Source of the DNA: JBIKLM01 sp044375105
GTDB lineage: Bacteria > Planctomycetota > UBA1135 > GCA-002686595
DNA length: 64,000 bases
NCBI GenBank assembly: GCA_044375105.1
Contig: JBILNK010000003.1
Span: 1-64,000 of the forward strand
Reading direction: 5' to 3'
Under the pieces are notes generated by a model, which searched no databases, was not told the DNA's origin, and was given only the letters and a program-made list of their open reading frames with translations. Positions 1 through 8,776 of this stretch are shown here, in pieces. The translations under genes and the position numbers were made by a program. How positions within the stretch are numbered: position 1 is the first letter of the stretch; each line of letters opens with the position of its first letter.

Positions 1-3000
1 ATGAACTGGGTGCTGGTCAGGAAGCCTTCGAGCATCCCCAGGAAACGGCCCACGTTGGCGTCGTCGAGGGCCGCATCGACCTCGTCCAGCACGCAGAAGG
101 GGCTGGGCCGCGACTGGAACACGGCGAACAGGAGCGCCAGGGCGGTCATGGTGCGCTGCCCGCCGGAGAGCAGCCCGATCGGCAGGGTTTCGCGGCCGGG
201 GGGACGGGCCGAGATCTCGATGCCGGCCTCGAGGACCGGTTGATCCTGCAGCAGCACGATGTCGGCCTTGCCGCCGCCGACCAGCTGGCGGAAGATCGTC
301 TGGAAGTGCTTGCGAATCTCCTCGAAGGTCTCGAGGAACAGGCGCTCGCTCTCCGAGTTGATCGTCGAGAGGGCCTCCATCAGCTCGGCCTTGGCGTTGG
401 CCAGGTCCTTGCGCTGCTCGCTCAGGAAGCCCAGGCGCTGGCTGACCTCGGAGAGCTCCTGGACCGCTTCCAGGTTGACCGGACCCAGGCGATCGAGCTG
501 GCGCCGCAATTCCTGCACCTCGGCCTCCAGCGCTTCGAGCGCGCCCGCGGGCGCCAGGGCTTCACGCTGCTCCGCGTCGACGACGTCGGGGGCCAGCTCG
601 GCCAGCTTGGCGCGATCGATGCCGAAGTCCTCCACGAGGCGGCGCAGTATCTCGTCCAGGGCCAGCTCGAGGCGCTGGGCCTCCAGCTGCAGCTCCGAGG
701 TCTCGCTCAGATGGCGCTCGAGCTGGCGCGTGAGCTCATCGGCAGCACGCCGGGCGGCCTCGATGGCGGAGCGCTGCTGGCGCTCCTGCTCGCGGGCCTC
801 GGCCAGGGCCGCCTCGGCGGCCTGGCGCTCCTCGGCGAGGCCCCCCTGGCGCTCGACCAGGCTGGCCAGCTCGACCGACATCTCGCCGGCCAGCTGGCGC
901 TGCGCCTGGCCTTGGGCCGCGCAGCGCGATTGCTCGCGGTCGAGCTCCTCGCGGGCGCGCTCGAGCACGCTGCGGCGCTGCAGCAGGCCCTGGGCCAGCT
1001 GGGCCAGGCGCGTGGCTTCGACCCGCGCGCGGGCCTCCTCGCGGTTGGACTCGTCGCGCTGCTGCTCGATCGCCTGGCGGGCGGCCTCGAGGGCCTGCAG
1101 GGCCTCGTTCTCGAGCTGGAAGCGGCGCTCGGCGGCCTCGCGGCGCTGGCCCACCTCGGCCAGGCGCCCCTCGAGGCGCGCACGCTCCTGGGCCAGGCTC
1201 TCGACCTGCTGGTTGGCCTCCTCCAGATTGCGGGACTGGTCCCGGACGCGCGCTTCGCTGCTGCGCTGGTCGGCTTCGGCGCGGGCCAGGGCGGCGCGCG
1301 TCTGGCTGAGGGTCTCCTGGGCTTCGCGCTGGGCTGCGACCAGCCTCTGCAGCTCGAGCTTGAGGGCCGCCAGGCTCTGCTGGGCGCTGGCGAGATCTGC
1401 ATCGATCCGCGCGCGGGCCTGGGTCAGCTCCTGGGCCTGGGCGCGCCGGCCGATGGCGCCCCGGGTGACCTCCTTCTGCCCGGCGATCACGCCGCTCGAG
1501 CTGACCAGGTCGCCCTCAGGGGTCACCAGGCGCCAGCCCGGCAGTGCCTCGGTCAAGCCCAGGGCCGCATCGAGATCCTGGACCAGCAAGCAGTCGCACA
1601 ACATCACGTGCACGACCGAGATCAGGTCCGGATGCACCTCGATCTGGTCGTACAAGAGACCGATCACCCGATCGCGGAAGCCGTAAGGCATCTCCGGGGG
1701 CGCGGGCTCGCAGCGGCCGCGGTTGAGCAGCTCGGGCGCGATCAGCTGGACCGGGCCGAGGCCCTTGCTCTTCAGCCAAGCGGCGATCTCGACGGCCCGC
1801 TCGGGCGATTCGAGCACCAGCGCCTGGGCCGCGCTGCCGAGCGCGGTGTCGAGCGCCCGGGCATAGGCCGTCGGCGCCGACAGGCGGTCCGCCAGGAGGC
1901 CGGCCAGGCCCTGCCCGAGCCGCGCCAGCTCGGGGTCCTTGGCCTTGCCCCGCGCCGCGTCCGCCAGGCGCGCCGCGCCCTCGTTCCAGAACTCGCGCTC
2001 GCGCTCCCAGTCCAGCAGGCCGGCGATGCGGCTGTCGAGGCTCGCGCGCTCCACGGACAGGCTCTGCACCGCCGCCGCCAGGCGCTGTTCCTCGCCGCGG
2101 CCGCGCGCCACGGCGGCGTCCAGTTCGGCGCGAACCCGCTCGCGCTCCTCGGCCAGGGCCGCCTGGGCGGCGCGCTGTTGGCGCGCCTCGTCGCTCTGGC
2201 GCTGGCTGTCCGCCGCCTGCTGGGTGGCCTTTTCGCGCCGCGCCAGGGCCGCGCTCTGGCGCTGGGCCAGGGGCTCGAGGGAACCCGCCAGGGCGCGCTC
2301 CTCGTGCAGGGCCGCGGTCTTCTGGCGCAGCCACTCCTGGACCACTTCGCTGTGCTCTTCGGAAGCGCGCCGCGCCTCGCGATAGCGCCGGCTGGCCTCC
2401 TCGCGTGAGCCCACCAAGGCCTCCGCCTGGGCCGCGGCCCGCTCCGCCTCGGCGCTGGCCTGCTCGGCCTCCTGGGCGATGCGCGCCAGCTCGCTCTGTC
2501 GCTCCACGCGACGCTGCTCGAGCTCGTTCCAGCGCAGGGTCTCCTGGTCGGCGCTGTGCTCGGCCGAGCGCGCGCGCGCGGCCAGCTGCACGGCGCGCTC
2601 CTCGAGCGCCGACTGCTCGGCGATGTGATCGCCCAAGCGGCGCGCAGCTTGGTCGGCGGCCTCGGCCACCTCGGCGCGCTCGACCTCGCGGCGCTCGAGA
2701 TCCTGCTCGAGATCGAGGCGCCGCTCGCGCAGTCCGGTGCCCTCGGTCTGGCGCGCATCCAGCGTGGTGCGCAGCTCGCCGAGCCGGTTCTCGAGGCGCT
2801 CGACCTGCACGACGCCCAGGCGCACACCGCGATCGCGCCAGGCGCTCTGCACCTCGAGGAAGCGCTCGGCCTTGCCGGCCTGGATCTTGAGCGAGCGCGA
2901 GCGGGACTCGAGCTCGCGCAGCACGTCGTCCAGCCGCTCGGTGTCCTGATCGACCTTCTTGAGGCGCTGCTCGGCCTCCTTGCGGCGCTGCCGGAAACGG

Positions 3001-3503
3001 CTGACGCCGGCGGCCTCCTCGAAGATCGCGCGGCGATCCAGCGGGTTGGCGGAGAGCACGGCATCGATGCGGCCCTGCTCCAGCACCGCGTAGCCGCGGC
3101 TGCCGAGCCCGGTGTCGAACAGCAGGTCCTTGACGTCCTTTAGGCGCACGCGCCCGCCGTCGATCTCGTATTCGCCCTCCCCGGAACCATGCACCCGGCG
3201 CGTGATCGCGACCTCGGCGCCGTGGGTCGGGATCTCACCGCCGGCGTTGTCGAGCACCAGGGTCACCTCGGCCAGGGACATGGCCGGGCGCGAGGTCGAG
3301 CCCTTGAAGATCACGTCGGTCATCTCGCCGCCGCGCATCGAGGTCGGGCGGGTTTCGCCCAGCACCCAGCGCACCGCGTCGACCACGTTGCTCTTGCCGC
3401 AGCCGTTGGGACCGACGATGCCGGTCACCCCGTGCGGGAAGTCGAGCTGCGTGCGATCGGCGAAGGACTTGAAGCCGAACAGTTCGAGCCGTTTGAGGCG
3501 CAT
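1..3503 (-). CDS. smc: Chromosome segregation ATPase SMC (3' end cut by window edge)
   Basis: SMC proteins condense and help segregate the chromosome as ring-shaped ATPases with ScpA/ScpB. The start MRLKRLELFGFKSFADRTQL is typical of bacterial SMC. It is followed by the Walker A motif GPNGCGKSN (about residue 31) and VDAVRWVLGE. At the other end of the visible part lie the ABC signature LSGGQRTM (about bases 150-175) and the Walker B/D-loop PFCVLDEVDAALDDANVGRF (bases about 50-110). About 1167 codons are visible, so only the last few residues lie outside the window. The centre is Glu/Arg/Ala-rich coiled coil, which explains the long Leu-rich open frames on the opposite strand. The ATG at 3503 lies 8 bases beyond the stop of the upstream gene, so the two are probably co-transcribed. 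No smc partner genes are visible. Confidence 0.95.
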   Translation of the reverse strand, partial: MRLKRLELFGFKSFADRTQLDFPHGVTGIVGPNGCGKSNVVDAVRWVLGETRPTSMRGGEMTDVIFKGSTSRPAMSLAEVTLVLDNAGGEIPTHGAEVAITRRVHGSGEGEYEIDGGRVRLKDVKDLLFDTGLGSRGYAVLEQGRIDAVLSANPLDRRAIFEEAAGVSRFRQRRKEAEQRLKKVDQDTERLDDVLRELESRSRSLKIQAGKAERFLEVQSAWRDRGVRLGVVQVERLENRLGELRTTLDARQTEGTGLRERRLDLEQDLERREVERAEVAEAADQAARRLGDHIAEQSALEERAVQLAARARSAEHSADQETLRWNELEQRRVERQSELARIAQEAEQASAEAERAAAQAEALVGSREEASRRYREARRASEEHSEVVQEWLRQKTAALHEERALAGSLEPLAQRQSAALARREKATQQAADSQRQSDEARQQRAAQAALAEERERVRAELDAAVARGRGEEQRLAAAVQSLSVERASLDSRIAGLLDWEREREFWNEGAARLADAARGKAKDPELARLGQGLAGLLADRLSAPTAYARALDTALGSAAQALVLESPERAVEIAAWLKSKGLGPVQLIAPELLNRGRCEPAPPEMPYGFRDRVIGLLYDQIEVHPDLISVVHVMLCDCLLVQDLDAALGLTEALPGWRLVTPEGDLVSSSGVIAGQKEVTRGAIGRRAQAQELTQARARIDADLASAQQSLAALKLELQRLVAAQREAQETLSQTRAALARAEADQRSSEARVRDQSRNLEEANQQVESLAQERARLEGRLAEVGQRREAAERRFQLENEALQALEAARQAIEQQRDESNREEARARVEATRLAQLAQGLLQRRSVLERAREELDREQSRCAAQGQAQRQLAGEMSVELASLVERQGGLAEERQAAEAALAEAREQERQQRSAIEAARRAADELTRQLERHLSETSELQLEAQRLELALDEILRRLVEDFGIDRAKLAELAPDVVDAEQREALAPAGALEALEAEVQELRRQLDRLGPVNLEAVQELSEVSQRLGFLSEQRKDLANAKAELMEALSTINSESERLFLETFEEIRKHFQTIFRQLVGGGKADIVLLQDQPVLEAGIEISARPPGRETLPIGLLSGGQRTMTALALLFAVFQSRPSPFCVLDEVDAALDDANVGRFLGMLEGFLTSTQF

Positions 3504-3511
3504 GCGCGGGG

Positions 3512-5899
3512 TCAGGAGGACGGGTCCTCGGGGCGGCCGTGGACGGTGGCTTCGTCGGGTGCTTCAGCGATCGGATCGCCGGCGCTTGGCGCCAGCGAAT
3601 CGGCGGGCGGGCGGCGCACGAGCCGCAGCCGCGGGCGCTCGGGAGCGAGCGGCGGCTCGATCGGCAAGAGGGAACGGTCCTGGCCATGGCGCTGGCGCGC
3701 CCGCGCCGCCATGTACCGATCGTAGGCATTGGGCTCGCTGGAGCGAGCCAGCTCGAGCGGGTCGAGCAAGGGTGGGAACAGGGCCCCGCTCGGGACCGTG
3801 CGCAGGAGCTCGGCCTCGGCCTCGCCGGGACGCCAGGAGCGCGCCTGGCGGCACTCGAAGCCGCGCGAATAGGCCTCGGCCACCTCGCCCGCCAGGCGCG
3901 CGTCGGTGGCGTCGAACAGCCCGGGCTGGCGCGCGGACAAGCGCTCTTCCCCATCGAGATAAGCAAAGCGCAACCGAGCGCGATCGCCGAAGAAGGGGCT
4001 GACCACGATGCGCGGCGCGCCGGGATCGCCGAGGCGCGCGCACACGTCGCCCATCAAGCCGAGCACGCGCGCGCCCTGCTCGGGGTCGACCTCGCCGTCC
4101 CCCAAGAGGCGCAGGGCCTCGGTCAGGCCGACGGGCACGACCGCGTAGGACAGGCGCGGCGCCAGTCGGCCGCGCCCCGCCTGGGGCAGGCGCGCGGCAT
4201 GCACCAGCTCCTGGACCCGGCGCAGGGAGCGGCAGGCTTCGAGGGCCAGGGACAAGAGCCCGAACAGGTCCTCGAAGAAGCGCTCCTCGCGGCCCGCGCC
4301 GGCGCGCCGGGCGAGCCGCGGCAGGTTGAGGGCCACCGCGCCGCCGCAGGCCAGGAGCCCGCGCTCCTTGTCGAGCCGGCGGCAGCCGGGCGCCACGAAG
4401 CGCTCGCTCTCGCTGGACCAGGTCGGGATCGCCCGCCCGCGGGCGAACAGGCGCTGGAGCAGGGCGCGCTGCTCCGGGTCGCCGGCGATGAACTCGCTGG
4501 CCTCCTGCTCGTCGATGTAGAGCCGCGGGCTGGCCGGGGCGTCCGGCAGGCGATCGAGGTTCTCGAGCAGGCGCTGGCGCACCGCCGAATAGCGCACGCC
4601 CGGCGAGCACAGGTCGATGCGCCGTCCGGCCGCGGCGCCGATCGAGGCCAGGGCCTTGAGCCAGCCCAGCACGCCCAGGGCCGAGCCCGTGCGGGTCGAG
4701 CGCACCAGGTCGGACAGCAGCGGCCCGAGCTCCTCGAGCACCACCGTGCGCGAGACCGAGCGCAGGGCAGCCGGCAGGGCCTCGAGCAGCCCGAAGGCCG
4801 CCTCGCCCCCCGGGGCCTCGCTGGCCGCACCCAGGAAGGAAAGGGCCAGGTCCGCGGGCAGGGCCAGGCTCAGCCAGAGCTGCGGGTGGCACAGGTCCTC
4901 GATGTGCAGATGGCCTTCCAGGGCCTGCTCGACCACCCGCTCCTCGAACAGCTCGGTCAGCGCGTAGCGCCGCAGCACCTCGCCCGAGAGCCGGCGTTCG
5001 AGACCGTCCGGATCGAGCTCCTCGGACTCCGGCAGGGCCGCGGGCGCCAGGCTGGCGCGCTCGGCGCCGCCCGCCTTGAGGCTCGCGCCGCGCAGCCCGC
5101 CGGCGCGCAGGGCGCCGACCTTGAGCCAGGGTTCCCAGACCCCGGCGCCCTCGCCCGCCAAGACCCGCGCCAGGTCGTAGCGCGGGATCGCGATCGGCTC
5201 GGTGCGCGCCAAGGCCGCCGTCAAGCCCATCGAGACCAGCTCGTTGTCCACCATGGCCCGGACCAGGCCCGTGGAGAGGGTCAGGAGCCCGGAATCGAGC
5301 ACGCGCTGCTCGACCCGCGCGGCCACGTTGTCGGCCACCTCGCGCGACAGCTCGGCCTCGGCCACCAAGGCCGCGGCGATGCGCTCGCGCCCGAAGGGCT
5401 CGCTCTTGTCGTGGCGCTGGACCTTGGGCCACAGGCCCTCGCGGCTCTGGCGCTGGCCCGGCTCGACCGCCAGCGCCGCGCGCACGCGGGCGCGCTTGTC
5501 GCGGTGCAGGATGTAGGCCTTGGCGATCGGCGCGCGGCCCATCTCGATCAGGGCCTGCTCGACGGTGTCCTGGATGTCCTCGATGTGCGGGATCCAGTGG
5601 GGCTGTTGGCCGAAGGCCGGCGCCGGTTCGGCACCGCCCTGCAGGGCCCGCAGGCGCGCTTCCCGGGCCAGGGCCAGCTCGACCACCTGGGCCACGTCCT
5701 CAGCGAAGGAGGGGTCCCGGTCCCCCACCGCGCCCATGGCGCGCTGCACCGCGCGCACGATCTTCTCGCGCTGGAACGGAGCCACCCGGCCGTCGCGCTT
5801 TTCGACCTCGCGGGGCGGCTCGAACTCCAGGGGGCGCAGCTCCGGCGCGCCCGCGCCGCGGCGGGGCGATTCATCGTTGCCTCTGCGGTCACGTGCCAT
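3512..5899 (-). CDS. NrdD-like protein with two ATP-cone domains, apparently lacking the glycyl radical site
   Basis: A 795-residue protein. Residues about 33-125 form an ATP-cone (VEKRDGRVAPFQREKIVRAV), the allosteric nucleotide-binding domain of ribonucleotide reductases. A second cone follows at about 155-245 (VQRHDKSEPFGRERIAAALV). The remainder resembles the class III (anaerobic) reductase barrel: HLHIEDLCHP, ACGGAVALNLPRLARRAG and SYAVVPVGLTEALRLLGDGE match the layout of NrdD. The C-terminus ends in a charged low-complexity tail, and I find no RVxGY-type glycyl-radical loop and no terminal zinc-binding cysteine cluster. It is therefore probably not a normal anaerobic reductase; it could be a regulator or a diverged enzyme. 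Its neighbours fit a nucleotide link: nrdR lies 117 bases upstream and smc starts 8 bases downstream. Family resemblance is clear; function is unknown. Confidence 0.7.
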   Translation of the reverse strand: MARDRRGNDESPRRGAGAPELRPLEFEPPREVEKRDGRVAPFQREKIVRAVQRAMGAVGDRDPSFAEDVAQVVELALAREARLRALQGGAEPAPAFGQQPHWIPHIEDIQDTVEQALIEMGRAPIAKAYILHRDKRARVRAALAVEPGQRQSREGLWPKVQRHDKSEPFGRERIAAALVAEAELSREVADNVAARVEQRVLDSGLLTLSTGLVRAMVDNELVSMGLTAALARTEPIAIPRYDLARVLAGEGAGVWEPWLKVGALRAGGLRGASLKAGGAERASLAPAALPESEELDPDGLERRLSGEVLRRYALTELFEERVVEQALEGHLHIEDLCHPQLWLSLALPADLALSFLGAASEAPGGEAAFGLLEALPAALRSVSRTVVLEELGPLLSDLVRSTRTGSALGVLGWLKALASIGAAAGRRIDLCSPGVRYSAVRQRLLENLDRLPDAPASPRLYIDEQEASEFIAGDPEQRALLQRLFARGRAIPTWSSESERFVAPGCRRLDKERGLLACGGAVALNLPRLARRAGAGREERFFEDLFGLLSLALEACRSLRRVQELVHAARLPQAGRGRLAPRLSYAVVPVGLTEALRLLGDGEVDPEQGARVLGLMGDVCARLGDPGAPRIVVSPFFGDRARLRFAYLDGEERLSARQPGLFDATDARLAGEVAEAYSRGFECRQARSWRPGEAEAELLRTVPSGALFPPLLDPLELARSSEPNAYDRYMAARARQRHGQDRSLLPIEPPLAPERPRLRLVRRPPADSLAPSAGDPIAEAPDEATVHGRPEDPSS

Positions 5900-6016
5900 G
5901 GGCGGGTGGAGCGCGGGGACGGGGGCTGGGGGCGAGCCCAGCCGGGAGCTTTGGAAGGGGGGACTGCGGGGGACTGGACGGTGCGGCGATCGGGATCGAG
6001 CGAGCAGCCGGGGGAC

Positions 6017-6559
6017 TCACCTCGGATCCCGGGAGCGTCCGGGGCGCTCCTCGGGTCCCCGCCCGGCGGCATCGCCCCGCGCTGCCGAGTCTGCCGCCTT
6101 GCGCTGGCGCTCGGCCAGCATCGGGCGCAGCTCGTCCAGGAACTGCGAGACGTCCTTGAATTCGCGGTACACGCTGGCGAAGCGCACGTAGGCCACGTGG
6201 TGGAGGCGCCGCAGCTCCTCCATCACCAGGTTGCCGACCACGGCCGAGGGGATCTCGCGGTCGTATTCCTCGTGGGCCAGAGCCTCGACGCGCGCGGCGG
6301 CCTGCTCTAGCTCCTCGAGGGGCACGTCCAGCTTCTCGCAGGCCCGCAACATGCCCGAGAGCACCCGCTCGCGGTCGAAGCGCACCCGCTCGCCGCTCTT
6401 CTTGACCACCCGCAGGGGCGTCGACTCGATGCGCTCGTAGGTGGTAAAGCGCAGGGAGCAGGACAGGCACTCACGCCGCCGACGGATCACCCGGCCCTCG
6501 TGGGACTCCCGGGAGTCGACCACGCGGTCTTCGTTGGCTCCGCAGCGGGGACATCTCAT
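6017..6559 (-). CDS. nrdR: Transcriptional repressor NrdR
   Basis: NrdR represses ribonucleotide reductase genes by binding NrdR boxes, sensing dATP/ATP through an ATP-cone. The ATG at 6559 gives MRCPRCG, the first half of the N-terminal zinc ribbon, with the second cysteine pair in ECLSCSLRF. The ATP-cone follows (VVKKSGERVRFDRERVLSGM) and the C-terminal part (SVYREFKDVSQFLDELRPML) is standard. At 180 residues it is slightly longer than usual because of an Arg/Gly/Ala-rich tail. An in-frame extension upstream of 6559 lacks family similarity and was not used. The gene lies directly upstream of an ATP-cone protein, consistent with a deoxynucleotide-related unit, but I could not identify an NrdR box here. 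Confidence 0.95.
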   Translation of the reverse strand: MRCPRCGANEDRVVDSRESHEGRVIRRRRECLSCSLRFTTYERIESTPLRVVKKSGERVRFDRERVLSGMLRACEKLDVPLEELEQAAARVEALAHEEYDREIPSAVVGNLVMEELRRLHHVAYVRFASVYREFKDVSQFLDELRPMLAERQRKAADSAARGDAAGRGPEERPGRSRDPR

Positions 6560-6973
6560 GGTCGGACAGGCGGACCCCAGCGGGCCCAAGCGTCGCTAGG
6601 CCGCGGCGCGCGCAGCCCAGGACAGCAACCCTTAGACCACGCCACCGCTGGTATGTCAACCGCCGCCCCACCATCCGCACCACAACCCCTTGGGCCCCGC
6701 GGGTCCGTGTCCGAAGCGCTGCTCGCCCGGGCGTACCCGGGTTCCTTTCGGAAGGGCCCGCGCAGCGGCCCCCTCCCCTTGAAATCTCCCCGGAAGCGGC
6801 CCGGCCAGGAGCAGCAGGACGGGGAGCCTGCGCCAGCACGACTGCCAACGCCGGGCGGGGCCCTGGGCCCCCGAAGCTCGCTTCGTCTGCGATCGCACCT
6901 CCGCCGAGGCCGGACCGAGCGAGCCGAGCCAGCCTCCGGCCCGTGCGGGTCGGGGCTCGGCGGTTGTCCGGGA
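6560..6973. other. Intergenic region between mnmE end and nrdR start
   Basis: About 414 bases without a convincing gene. It should hold the promoter of nrdR (minus strand) and the 3' region of mnmE. There is a small hairpin-like sequence around 6875-6890 (CGAAGCTCGCTTCG). No tRNA, no clear NrdR box pair and no repeat copy was recognised. Confidence 0.4.
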
Positions 6974-8560
6974 TCACTTCCCGAGGCAAAAGCGCGCGAA
7001 GATGCGGTCGAGCAGATCCTCGGGCAGGGTGCGGCCGCGCACGGCGCCCAGGGCGGTCAGGGCCGCGCGCAGGTCCTCGGCGACCAGATCGAGGGGCAGG
7101 GCTTGCTGGAGGCCGGAGCGGGCGCGCTCGAGGGCGGCCGATAGGTCTTCGAGGCCGCGCTCTTGCACCAGCCAGAGGCCGGCGGCGGAGGATTCACCGG
7201 GCAGGGCGGCGGCCAGCTGCTGGCGCAGCGCAGCGCGCAGGGCCTCGATCCCCGCGCCGGTGGCCGCCGAGATCGCCAGCACGGCGCTCGGCCGCAGTCG
7301 CTCGATGCACTCGGCCGGCGGCCAAGGGGCGGCGCCGGGTCGATCGATCTGGTTCCAGAGCAGCAGGCGCGGGCAGGCCGGGGGCGGCGCGGAGCTTGGC
7401 CAGGGTCCGCGGGCGTCGACGACCAGCAGTTCGAGCGCCAGGGACCGGCGCTGATCTGCGGCGCGCCGCTGGGCCTCGGCCGAGAGCGCCGGGTCGTTCC
7501 AGGCCTGCGCGTCCGGTGCAGCTCCCCGCGGGATCGCAGACCCGGCGGCGGAGCTCCAGTCGCGCGCCGCGACCGAGGTCTCCGGCTCATCCAGCGCGCT
7601 CGCGGGCGGCGCGTTGCTGTCCTCGCCGCTCGGGACAGCCGCGCTTTCGAAGCCCGGCAGATCGAAGAGCCGCAGGCTTAGCCCCTCGATCTCGAGATCG
7701 CCCCACAGCGCGTCGGTGGTCGTGCCGTAGAGGTCCGCCACCAGGGCCCGCTCGCTGCCCAGCAGGCGGTTGAACAGGCGGCTCTTGCCCGCGTTGGGCA
7801 GGCCGACCAGCCCGACCCGCGGCGGATCCGCCTCGGCGCGGGCGCGCGCGGCGCGCACGGCCCATTCCAGCTCCGCCTCAGCGGCGTCGAACAGGCCCTC
7901 GAACTCGCTCCACTCCACGTGGCCCGCATCGTCCTCCTCGAAGTCGAGGCTGGCCTCGAGGCGCGCGGCCAGCTCCTCGAGGGCCTCGCGCAACCGATCG
8001 GCCCCGGCGCCGACCCCGCCCGTGTAGAGCGCCGCGGCGGCCTGACGCTCTGCTTCGCTGGCGGCGGAAACCAGGGCCAAGACCCCCTCGGCCCGGGCCA
8101 GATCCAGCCGCCCGGCTTCGAACGCCCGGCGCGTGAACTCGCCCGGCCCCGCGGGAGAGAGCCCCAGCGCCAGCAGGCGCCGCAGCACCCCCGCCACCAG
8201 CGGCGGGCTGCCCGAAAGGTGCAGCTCGAGCACGTCTTCGCCCGTGTAAGACCTCGGGCCCGGCATCCACAGCGCCAGGCAGGGCTGCCCGCCCTCCCCA
8301 TCCTCGAAGCGACCGCGGTAAGCGCCTCGCGGCGGAGCCTCGAGAACGCTGCGCGGATCGCCCTCCCGGGCCGAAGCCAAGGGCGCGCCTGTGAAGGGAC
8401 CCTGGGCGATCGCCATCCGCCCACCCAGCGGCTCCGGGGCCAGCCCCGCCATCAGCTCATGCGCCCGCGGCCCCGAAATCCGTACGATCGCACGATCCGC
8501 CGGCCCCGCCGGCGTGGCCAGGGCGAAAATCGTCGTCCGCGCGTCCACCGACTCTAGCAT
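6974..8560 (-). CDS. mnmE: tRNA uridine-5-carboxymethylaminomethyl modification GTPase MnmE
   Basis: MnmE, with MnmG, modifies the wobble uridine of certain tRNAs. The ATG at 8560 gives MLESVDARTTIFALATPAGP, the usual start of the folate-binding N-terminal domain (about residues 1-120). A helical domain follows, with an inserted Ras-like G domain: G1 GLPNAGKSRLFNRLLG, G3 DLPG, and a G4 that reads NQID rather than NKxD. The protein ends in FCLGK, the catalytic C-terminal C-[IL]-G-K motif. At 528 residues it is longer than the usual 450 or so. The excess is an Ala/Ser/Glu-rich insertion of about 60-70 residues between G3 and G4. An in-frame extension upstream of 8560 has no family similarity. 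The gene follows yidC, a common bacterial order. Confidence 0.95.
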   Translation of the reverse strand: MLESVDARTTIFALATPAGPADRAIVRISGPRAHELMAGLAPEPLGGRMAIAQGPFTGAPLASAREGDPRSVLEAPPRGAYRGRFEDGEGGQPCLALWMPGPRSYTGEDVLELHLSGSPPLVAGVLRRLLALGLSPAGPGEFTRRAFEAGRLDLARAEGVLALVSAASEAERQAAAALYTGGVGAGADRLREALEELAARLEASLDFEEDDAGHVEWSEFEGLFDAAEAELEWAVRAARARAEADPPRVGLVGLPNAGKSRLFNRLLGSERALVADLYGTTTDALWGDLEIEGLSLRLFDLPGFESAAVPSGEDSNAPPASALDEPETSVAARDWSSAAGSAIPRGAAPDAQAWNDPALSAEAQRRAADQRRSLALELLVVDARGPWPSSAPPPACPRLLLWNQIDRPGAAPWPPAECIERLRPSAVLAISAATGAGIEALRAALRQQLAAALPGESSAAGLWLVQERGLEDLSAALERARSGLQQALPLDLVAEDLRAALTALGAVRGRTLPEDLLDRIFARFCLGK

Positions 8561-8776
8561 GCGCTCTCGGCGCGCTCTGGGCACGCGTGCGGGGCCTCTG
8601 GCCGTTCGGAACCACTGCAGGCGCGCGAAGGGGCCCGGGATCGGGAGCTTGTATCGCCCGCGCGCCGGGGCTCGCTCCAGCGGTTCCACGAGCGGGGTCG
8701 CGGGGCAGACCGCAGGGGCCCGCCCGGCGAAGCCCTGGGCCCAAGGCCTCCCGCGGCTTCGGGATCGCGGTCGGCC

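Noticed and set aside
240..2408. A 722-codon plus-strand frame rich in Leu, Ala and Gly
   Set aside because: It is the antisense shadow of the coiled-coil part of smc, which has Walker A, signature and Walker B motifs on the other strand.
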